Source: Bryobacterales bacterium (GTDB lineage Bacteria > Acidobacteriota > Terriglobia > Bryobacterales > Bryobacteraceae). Taken from it: DNA of 41,620 nucleotides. The notes beneath the pieces were generated by a model, which saw only the letters and a program-made list of their open reading frames with translations, was not told the DNA's origin and did no database searches. The stretch is from contig PLEX01000103.1 of NCBI GenBank assembly GCA_003136575.1, forward strand, positions 3,846 through 45,465, read 5' to 3'. Shown in pieces: positions 23,820-30,518 of the stretch. Made by a program: the position numbers and the translations under genes. Numbering within the stretch: position 1 is the stretch's first letter; each line of letters opens with the position of its first letter.

Positions 23820-24675
23820 TGCAGTGCGCCAGGCGGAATGAGAGTGTATCTCGCTCCCGGCGGTTTGGGGTTATGGTTCTCCTGGTTTTGATGGCTGGCG
23901 TCCTGCTCGCGCAGCAGGCGCGGCCAGTGTTTGGGGTGGCATCAGTCAAGCCCAGTCATCAAACCGAGGCTCATGGTGCGACCATAATGCACGAATTCTC
24001 GAATGGGAGGGTCAGCGTGGAGGCGACCACCTGGTCACTGATCCAGGCTGGCTTTGGAGTCAGGAATGATCAGATGGTTGGCGGGCCAGGGTGGATTTTC
24101 AACGACTATTACAGCGTCATTGCGAAGGCCGAACGCCCTGTCGGCGCGTCCGAGATGTGGCCCATGGTGGCAACGCTGCTCGAAGACAGATTTCACCTGA
24201 AGGTGCACCGCGAGAGGCGGCAGATGCCTGTCTGCAAACTTTCAGTAGCGAGCGGAGGTCTGAAGCTCAGGGAAAGCACCTGCGTTTCCTGGGACGAACG
24301 GACCCCCGCGCCACCGCCAGCGCGCGGCGCAACATCTGCGCTTCCATGCGGAAGACTTATAGCGTACTTGATCGAGCGGGGGACCGGGCTCGAATTTGTC
24401 GGCGGTAAGATCCCGATGTCATCCCTGGCGGAGTTTCTGACCGGGCAATTGGGGCGTCCTGTTATGGATGAGACGGGCTATAAGGGAACGTTCGATGTTG
24501 ATGTGAAGCTCTCCAGAGATGAAGCGCTGGGTGGTGTGTCGTCCGACTCCGATCCTTCCGGGGATTGCCGACTGCTTCGGGGGCGATGCGGGAGTTGGGA
24601 ATCAAGCTGGAGTTGGTTAGGGGTCCGGTCGAGGTGCTCGTGATCGATTCGATCGCGAAGCCGAGTCCAAACTGA
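23807..24675 (+). pseudogene. TIGR03435-type exported protein, frameshifted near its C-terminus
   Basis: PVFGVASVKPSHQT, GWIFNDYYSVIAKAE, LLEDRFHLKVHRERR and RPVMDETGYKGTFDVDVKLS are the signatures of the TIGR03435 family, which is abundant in soil Acidobacteriota and usually sits beside M56/BlaI pairs. The conserved ending, LGIKLELVRGPVEVLVIDSI, is present but in another frame. The main frame therefore runs on to 24643 with unrelated residues while the true end is TGA 24675. A one-base change near 24565 accounts for this. The start is ATG 23807, overlapping the M56 stop, or ATG 23873. The former supplies the basic residues before the signal peptide. Function unknown. Confidence 0.75.
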
Positions 24676-24716
24676 GAACCGCCATAGTCGAGTTACGAAA
24701 ATTTGGGGCCGGCGGC

Positions 24717-26381
24717 TCACTGTAGCCAGAACGCCCAAAACATATCGCCCGCCGCCGCCAGCACATACTGTTTCCCGTCCACCATGTAAGTCGTCGGGCT
24801 GTTGGCCACCACCGCACCCAGATTCGCGTGCCACAGAATCTTACCCGTCGCGGCATCGTATGCCACCAGATTGGTCGCATCGTCGCCCGCGAACACAACC
24901 CGGCCCGCCGTGCTCAACACCCCCGGAAAGGATCCAAAGCGAAATCCGTCGCCCGGATATTCATGCTGCCATTTGATCTCGCCCGTCCTGTAATCGATCG
25001 CCTTCAACGCCGACCGCGCCGCGGCGAACGAATACTCCGAGGAATGCGCAAATCCGACAGGCTTCATCGCGGGGTCCTCTAGATGGTACACACTGTACCC
25101 TTCGACCGTGTTCACATAAAGCAGCCCCGTCTCCGGGCTGAAGCTCGGTGCGGGAAAGTTAGTTGCGCCATCGGAGGTCGGCACCACCAGAGCGCCGCCC
25201 ACTTTCGGCTCCTGTTCCGGGTCCGGTATCGGCTGCCCATTCTCGTTGATCCCCTTTGCCCAGTTCACCCGGATGAAAGGCTTCGTCACCAGATTCTTCC
25301 CGTTCGTGCGATCCAGAAGAAAGTAGTAGCCGTTGCGATTCGCCTGGGCCAGCAGTTTGCGTGGCCGCCCGCCGACCACATCGTCGATCAGCACCGGCAC
25401 CTCGGTGGCATCCCAGTCATGCGTGTCGTGCGGCGTGCACTGGAAGTACCAGGCCATCTTTCCGCTATCCGCGTTCAGCGCCACAATTGAGGAGGTATAC
25501 AAATTGTCGCCAGGCCGCGAATGCCCGTCGAACACCGGGTTCGGCTGGCCCGTCGTCACATAAAGCAGCTTCAGCTCCGGGTCGTACGTCGGCATCTGCC
25601 ACACGCCGCCGCCGCCGTGAATCGCGGCATCCTCGCCGGGCCACGTTTCCATTCCCGGTTCGCCTTTCCGCGGCGTCACGTTCCAGCGCCACTGCATTTC
25701 GCCGGTTTCCGGATCGTGCGCTTCCACCCACGAATCGACATCCGAGCTGTCTCCCCCGGTTGCAACGATCACGTGGTTGCCGGCCACAATGGGCGCGAGC
25801 GATGCCGAATGCCCCAGCCCGCCCGGCGCGATTCGTTCATGCCAGCGCTCTTTGCCCGTGGCTGCGTCTATCGAAACCAGACCCGGTTCTCCCGTTGTCA
25901 TGAAAAGCCAGTTGCCGTACATAGCCAGCCCGCGATTACCGCCCCCGCCGCCTTTATAAACGAAATGCCACAGTTGCTTTCCCGTGCGCGACTCGAGCGC
26001 GAAAGCGTTGCCTGGGGTCGAGAAATAAATGACGCCGTTAACCATCAGCGGTATCGCGCGGATGGCCGCCACCGTTCCTCCTCCCGATGGCGTTGGCGTC
26101 GGGTCCGGACCGTCGCCGCCAAAGATCGCGCCCTGATTCGCATTACTCACGTGGAAAGCCCATGCCAGCGACAGTTCATGCACGTTGACGCTGTCGATCT
26201 GGGTCAGCGCGCTGTAATGGCGTCCCGTGGAATCGCCGTGATACCCAGCCCATATGTCCGTGGGCGTCTTGAGGAGTTGCGTGTTGTCGAGCGGCCCGCC
26301 CTGCCCGTACAGCATTGCCGCGGAAAGCACAAGCGTGGCCAGTGTGGAGAGTAAGTCTCGCGCCGCGGCCCGCGATCTCAT
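24717..26381 (-). CDS. PQQ-dependent dehydrogenase (quinoprotein alcohol dehydrogenase type)
   Basis: 554 residues with a signal peptide (MRSRAAARDLLSTLATLVLS, cleavage near MLYGQ). The eight-bladed propeller signatures are visible: WAGYHGDSTGRHYSALTQID, VDAATGK-like turns (SIDAATGKERWHERI), LNADSGKMAWYFQCTPHDTH and DAATGKILWHANLG. HDTHDWD (318-324) carries the acidic calcium/catalytic region. The adjacent-cysteine pair of methanol dehydrogenases is not seen. It oxidises an alcohol or sugar in the periplasm and passes electrons to cytochrome c. ATG 26381 overlaps the stop of the cytochrome gene by 4 nt, so the two form a coupled unit. Substrate unknown. Confidence 0.92.
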   Translation of the reverse strand: MRSRAAARDLLSTLATLVLSAAMLYGQGGPLDNTQLLKTPTDIWAGYHGDSTGRHYSALTQIDSVNVHELSLAWAFHVSNANQGAIFGGDGPDPTPTPSGGGTVAAIRAIPLMVNGVIYFSTPGNAFALESRTGKQLWHFVYKGGGGGNRGLAMYGNWLFMTTGEPGLVSIDAATGKERWHERIAPGGLGHSASLAPIVAGNHVIVATGGDSSDVDSWVEAHDPETGEMQWRWNVTPRKGEPGMETWPGEDAAIHGGGGVWQMPTYDPELKLLYVTTGQPNPVFDGHSRPGDNLYTSSIVALNADSGKMAWYFQCTPHDTHDWDATEVPVLIDDVVGGRPRKLLAQANRNGYYFLLDRTNGKNLVTKPFIRVNWAKGINENGQPIPDPEQEPKVGGALVVPTSDGATNFPAPSFSPETGLLYVNTVEGYSVYHLEDPAMKPVGFAHSSEYSFAAARSALKAIDYRTGEIKWQHEYPGDGFRFGSFPGVLSTAGRVVFAGDDATNLVAYDAATGKILWHANLGAVVANSPTTYMVDGKQYVLAAAGDMFWAFWLQ

Positions 26382-27229
26382 TTGGTCACCAGATAAGCTG
26401 TCAGATCCTGCATCTGTTTCGTCGTCATTCGCCGCATGTTATCGATATGGGCTTCGAGAGTGTCATGAACCGTTACGCGCGGCGAGTCGCCATTACGGGT
26501 CACGGTGTGCGGCACGCCGGAACCATCCCGATAAGTTACCAGAAAATCCGAAATGTTCACTAACGTTCCGCTCAGCACCGATCCGTCCGCCAGCGTAATC
26601 GTGACCGTACGTGCCGGTTCCGGCGGATCGCCCCGCCCCGCCGGGCCGCGCCCCCGCGGAAGCACGATCCGGTTCTGCAGCATGGTCGCGCTGTATTTCG
26701 ACCCTACACCTTTCAGGTCGCCCGTTACCGAATGGCAAGTGCCGCATTTTCCATCGCCGTTGAAGTACGTTTCGCCGTCTTTAGTGTTGCCAACCACGAT
26801 ATTGGGCGCGACATTACCGCGTCCGGCCGTGGCGAAATCGATGCGCACACGGAAATACATGGCTACCTCGCTCACCTGCGCGTCGGTGAGACGAATCGGC
26901 GGTACCGAATTGTTCTTGTGTCCTCTCGCGAGAAATGGTCCCAGCTGCGCGCCGACCGGATCAAGCCGCACGCTGGAGGCGCGCACGAGATCCACCCCTG
27001 ATACGGTGCCTCGGGCATCGGGGCCGTGGCACGAAGCGCAGTTGGCCGCGTACACCGTCTGGCCGCGTTCGCCAATCGCGGGATCGATCGGCGGAATTAC
27101 CGGGTGCCCGCCGCGTCCCGAAGCTCCCGATGGCTGTTGTGCGGCCACGAATCCCGCCAGCAACGCCAGAAGGCCTGGCAATGCGAGGCTTGGCAAAGCA
27201 ATTGTGCACACCACCCGAAGTCGGGACAT
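26378..27229 (-). CDS. Diheme c-type cytochrome (partner of the PQQ dehydrogenase)
   Basis: 283 residues. A signal peptide (hydrophobic 9-30, cleavage near FVAAQ) precedes two heme c motifs, CASCH at 64-68 and CGTCH at 162-166. MYFRV and the C-terminal MTTKQMQDLTAYLV are the helices that close cytochrome c folds. Between the second heme and the C-terminus sits a small beta domain (ITLADGSVLSGTLVNISDF). That segment is common in cytochromes fused to PQQ dehydrogenase operons. It overlaps the dehydrogenase start (ATGA) and most likely takes its electrons. Confidence 0.9.
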   Translation of the reverse strand: MSRLRVVCTIALPSLALPGLLALLAGFVAAQQPSGASGRGGHPVIPPIDPAIGERGQTVYAANCASCHGPDARGTVSGVDLVRASSVRLDPVGAQLGPFLARGHKNNSVPPIRLTDAQVSEVAMYFRVRIDFATAGRGNVAPNIVVGNTKDGETYFNGDGKCGTCHSVTGDLKGVGSKYSATMLQNRIVLPRGRGPAGRGDPPEPARTVTITLADGSVLSGTLVNISDFLVTYRDGSGVPHTVTRNGDSPRVTVHDTLEAHIDNMRRMTTKQMQDLTAYLVTK

Positions 27230-27414
27230 CAGAATTTATCTTATGTCACGTATTGCTCGTCCCGGCTCCACAGGCCTGCCGGCGTCCGAGAGTCGATTGA
27301 CGCGAAACCTTGCGGCTTCAAACATCGGGAGTCGACCGACGTTGACGCCCCGCGCGAATTTTGCGACGCTTTCAGGCCGTTCCGCATCCGATCCCGGCAG
27401 GAGAGGTCTACGTC

Positions 27415-28398
27415 ATGCCGAAAGCGATCCGTTTCAACCAGCTTGGTGGTCCCGAAGTCCTTCGTATCGAAGATCTGCCCGAGCGCCGGCCCGGTCCCGG
27501 TGAAGTTTCGCTCAAGGTGGAAGCAGTGGGCCTCAACCGGGCCGAAAGTATGTTCTATCACGGCTTCTACATGGAAAAGGTGAACGTGCCTTCCGGTCTC
27601 GGTTACGAGGCAATCGGAAAGGTCATCGCCGTTGGTCCCGAGGTCGATCCCGCTCTCATCGGCAAGCGCTTCGGCACCATTCCGGGTTTTTCGATGAGCC
27701 AGTACCCTGTGCTTGCGGAAGAAGCTGTCGTGCCCGCGAACGTTCTCGCGGCCGTCCCTGACTCCTTCTCCGCGGTCGAGGGCGCCGCCGTCTGGATGCA
27801 GTACTGCACCGCCTACGGTGCGCTCGTTCCTTTCGGCAAAGTGGCTGGCGGTGATTTCGTCATCATTACCGCCGCCAGTTCGTCCGTTGGGCTCGCCGCT
27901 ATCCAGATCGTCAAGGCACAGGGCGGTATCTCCATTGCGACCACCCGCGGTTCCGCCAAGAAGGATCAACTCATCGACCTGGGCGCCGACCACGTCGTCG
28001 TCACGGAGGAAGAGGACCTGGTGGCCCGGGTTCAGTCGATCACCGGCGGCAAGGGTGCTCGTATCGTCTTCGATCCGGTGGGCGGCGACTACATCAATAC
28101 CCTCGCACAGGCCACGGCCAATGGCGGCACTATTTTTCTGTATGGGATGCTCTCCGGCAAGCCGACGCCCTTTCCACTGGCTGCGTTCGGCCGCAGGATC
28201 GGCATGTTCGGCTACACCTTCGGCGAACTGCGAGGCACTCCGGAGTGGGAAGTCATGAAGATTTATATCTATGATCGGCTGACGGATGGGTCCTTTAAGC
28301 CGAGGATCGCCCGGACTTTCCCATTCGAACAAACGGTGGAAGCCTACACGTACCTTGAAAGCAACCAGCAGATAGGCAAGGTCGTCATCACCCTGTAG
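27415..28398 (+). CDS. Zinc-independent MDR-superfamily oxidoreductase (quinone-oxidoreductase-like)
   Basis: 327 residues. The start at ATG 27415 is set by AGGAGAGG about 8 nt upstream. FNQLGGPEVLRIEDLPER, GYEAIGKVIAVGPEV and the cofactor loop ITAASSSVGLAAIQIVKAQG show a medium-chain reductase fold binding NAD(P)H. The zinc-ligand cysteines of alcohol dehydrogenases are absent, which places it with quinone oxidoreductase / enoyl reductase-like members. It reduces quinones or unsaturated carbonyls in the cytoplasm. It is divergent from the cytochrome gene. A 363-codon frame opposite is only a shadow. Confidence 0.9.
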   Translation: MPKAIRFNQLGGPEVLRIEDLPERRPGPGEVSLKVEAVGLNRAESMFYHGFYMEKVNVPSGLGYEAIGKVIAVGPEVDPALIGKRFGTIPGFSMSQYPVLAEEAVVPANVLAAVPDSFSAVEGAAVWMQYCTAYGALVPFGKVAGGDFVIITAASSSVGLAAIQIVKAQGGISIATTRGSAKKDQLIDLGADHVVVTEEEDLVARVQSITGGKGARIVFDPVGGDYINTLAQATANGGTIFLYGMLSGKPTPFPLAAFGRRIGMFGYTFGELRGTPEWEVMKIYIYDRLTDGSFKPRIARTFPFEQTVEAYTYLESNQQIGKVVITL

Positions 28399-28489
28399 AG
28401 CGTCGCGTATTGCTTTTGGTCCGGAGCCCCGTGAGTCCGAAGGGACAATTGATAAAGACGTCGCTACTTCTTAGCCAGGCCACTGGAGG

Positions 28490-28708
28490 GACCGGCACTC
28501 TATTGAACCCGTTCGAGAGCAATTTTTCCTGCGGCTTGCCCGATCCGAGATGCGACGGGGCTGTGGGCCTTCTAATGCGTACTTCAACTCGCTCGGACTC
28601 CCATCGTTGTTTCAGGAGTTCTGACGTAACCAATCGAGCCGCCGTGTACGGACCCGTACGCACGGTGGTGTGGCAGGGTCGGCGGGCGACTACCGCCCCT
28701 ATGCCGAT
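28490..28708 (+). mobile_element. Probable 3' remnant of a group II intron (end of maturase, domains V and VI)
   Basis: Positions 28636-28670 fold as a hairpin: lower stem GCCGTG/CACGGT, a 2-nt bulge (CG) on the 3' side, upper stem TACG/CGTA and a 4-nt loop. This resembles domain V, including an AGC near the 5' end. It is followed by a second hairpin (28676-28700, GC-rich) and an ending like ...CCGAT, as in domain VI and the 3' splice site. Just upstream a short frame ending at TGA 28621 reads GPSNAYFNSLGLPSLFQEF, which may be the tail of the intron-encoded reverse transcriptase. Everything 5' is lost; 28399-28489 shows nothing else. The upper stem is shorter than usual and the loop is not GNRA, so the call is tentative. 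Confidence 0.45.
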
Positions 28709-28719
28709 CAACCGCGCCA

Positions 28720-29031
28720 CCGACGTAACCGCCGCCCATCCGCCGTCCCATTCCGGGGACCCCATCCCGATGCCTCCAATGCCGATTCCACCCAGGCCGA
28801 TCATCGGTCTGCGGGCCTGTCCGCCGCTGGACGCGGACCCAGCGCGGCGGTGAAAGTCTTCACCCGCGCCGAATCCGCGATTACCAGTTTGGCGTCGCCT
28901 TCGGTCCAATCGGCGATCTGCTTCGATTTCCAGGATGGCTCCGCCGGCGTTGTCAGCGTGGGGGCGGCCGGGTGGCGCCTGTTCAGTCCATTATGCCGAC
29001 TGGCGCGGTGAATCGGGGAAGCGTTTCGCAT
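28720..29031 (-). pseudogene. Decayed secreted-protein gene (WT-x-x-DA motif, Gly-rich segment)
   Basis: One minus-strand frame reads EPSWKSKQIADWTEGDAKLV and ADSARVKTF. After a stop, another frame gives PMIGLGGIGIGGIGMG, and a third gives GGYVGGAVDRHRGGS. A W-x(6)-WT-x-x-DA start followed by a Gly-rich linker is, from memory, common in secreted proteins of Acidobacteriota. The frames cannot be joined without at least two shifts, and the rest of the gene is missing where the intron-like remnant begins. No signal peptide start is preserved. It lies between the anti-sigma gene and the intron remnant. Confidence 0.4.
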
Positions 29032-29061
29032 TCTCCAGGCACCGGACGGTCACTGCGGATA

Positions 29062-29832
29062 TCACCGCGCCGAATTCTCGCCCACGTATCGCTTGTAAGC
29101 CGCGATCCAGTCCACCGCGATGTCGTGTTGTGCGGTCGCAAGGTCCAGCTTGCCACCGCACACCAGCGTATGGAGCCGCTGTTCCAACTGGTCCTTCACA
29201 CGCGCATTCCAGCGCGCCGAATATGGCTGAGGCCAGAGGTTGCGTATCGACTCGGTTCCGCCGAGATCGGGCGTGATCAGGTAATCGACCTCGAACTGGC
29301 CCGATTGCGGCGACTTGATTCCATATGCGGCGAAGACTTGTCTGCGGACCGACTCCGGGATATCGGGCGAAATCACCTGCGCCGAGGAATTGAGGCACAC
29401 TTCATTCAGCGTGATAGGACGTGTTTCGCCGGGTGTGATGGCCAGTCGTGGCTTCGGGCCTTCCGCGTTAACGGTCGACTGGAAGATCGCGAGGATTGCC
29501 ACCAGGACGACAAGGAAGGCCGCGCCTGGCAGTGCGATCCGCGTGACGGGCAGCGCAAAGCCCGGCCACGTTCGCGGAGTCGCCGACAGTTCCGCCAGGC
29601 GCGCCCGCAACAGCGCTCGCGGCCCCGCTGCAGGCGGCAAATGTTCGTTGAAATCGCGGTTGCGAGCGCGAACGAAATCGGCGATGGCCGACTGCAGCGT
29701 CTGCATTCGCTCGCGGCATTGCCAGCAAGTCTCCAGGTGGGCGTTCACCTCGGCCTTTCGTCGTCCAGTCAGTTCCCCGTCGGCGGCCAGGACCAGCTCT
29801 TGTTCGGACAAATGAGCGTTCTTGAATTGCAT
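29062..29832 (-). CDS. Membrane anti-sigma factor with zinc-finger N-terminus
   Basis: 256 residues from ATG 29832, fixed by AAGGAGGGG 6 nt upstream. LSEQELVLAADGELTG and the H-x3-C-x2-C zinc motif (His32, Cys36, Cys39 in AHLETCWQC) are the ZAS fold that binds ECF sigma factors in the cytoplasm. A single transmembrane helix lies at about 98-117 (RIALPGAAFLVVLVAILAIF). A C-terminal domain of about 135 residues outside the membrane follows, ending YKRYVGENSAR. It has no recognised family and is presumably the sensor. The gene follows the sigma factor by 14 nt. Confidence 0.88.
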   Translation of the reverse strand: MQFKNAHLSEQELVLAADGELTGRRKAEVNAHLETCWQCRERMQTLQSAIADFVRARNRDFNEHLPPAAGPRALLRARLAELSATPRTWPGFALPVTRIALPGAAFLVVLVAILAIFQSTVNAEGPKPRLAITPGETRPITLNEVCLNSSAQVISPDIPESVRRQVFAAYGIKSPQSGQFEVDYLITPDLGGTESIRNLWPQPYSARWNARVKDQLEQRLHTLVCGGKLDLATAQHDIAVDWIAAYKRYVGENSAR

Positions 29833-29846
29833 GGCTCCCCTCCTTT

Positions 29847-30419
29847 TCAGACTTGCTCCGACCGCACCAGGCGCGACAGAGACTTTTCCAGCGAAGCTGC
29901 TACAGAGCCGAGAGATATGCCCAGCACTTCGGCAATTTCCCGGTAACGAAGACCCTCGGCGCGGAGCGAGAGGCACAACCGCTCCTGTTCCGGCAAGGCG
30001 CGCACGACGGCGAGCAGTCGCTGTTGGCGCTGGCGGGCCGCCATACTCTCTTCGGGTCCGGGCCCCCGATCCGCCGTCACATCGGACACATCCGGCAGGT
30101 GACTGAATCGCTCCGCATCCCGCCTCGCGCGCAAACGGCACTTCAGCGCGCAGTTGTGCGCAACCCGGAATACCCAGCCCTGAAGATTCGTCCGCGACTT
30201 ACCCTCCCGCAGATGCCGGAATAACGACAGAAAGACATCCTGAAGAACTTCCTCCGCGTCGGGAACGGCGAGACCGAAAGACAGCAGATAGCGCAGAACC
30301 GGCGCGCGAAGCCGGTCGAACAGGGCCACTATTTCGTCTTCGAGCCGCGAAGGCCGGTTCGCCGCGTCGGCTTCCGCGATCGGAAACGCGGTCATGGAGT
30401 CCGACGCGTCAAAAGCCAT
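29847..30419 (-). CDS. ECF-type RNA polymerase sigma factor
   Basis: 190 residues. Region 2 is seen in LFDRLRAPVLRYLLSFGL, PDAEEVLQDVFLSLFRHL and NLQGWVFRVAHNCAL. Region 4 is LPEQERLCLSLRAEGL then YREIAEVLGISLGSVAASLE. No region 1 or 3 is present, as in ECF factors. ATG 30419 is used; the ribosome site is weak. It is followed directly by its anti-sigma gene and is divergent from the TonB receptor gene, whose promoter region it shares. Control of the receptors by this sigma factor is plausible but not shown. Confidence 0.93.
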   Translation of the reverse strand: MAFDASDSMTAFPIAEADAANRPSRLEDEIVALFDRLRAPVLRYLLSFGLAVPDAEEVLQDVFLSLFRHLREGKSRTNLQGWVFRVAHNCALKCRLRARRDAERFSHLPDVSDVTADRGPGPEESMAARQRQQRLLAVVRALPEQERLCLSLRAEGLRYREIAEVLGISLGSVAASLEKSLSRLVRSEQV

Positions 30420-30518
30420 GGTTCACAAATCCCGCCATTCATAATGAGTATTCCTCCACGGGAGATTTTGTTCAGCAATTCATATGAACATCGCGACCCC
30501 GTGCGGAATATACATTAT

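Noticed and set aside
27241-28332. Minus-strand open frame of 363 codons
   Set aside because: It is antisense to the MDR oxidoreductase, which has all family motifs and a good ribosome site. The minus frame matches nothing.
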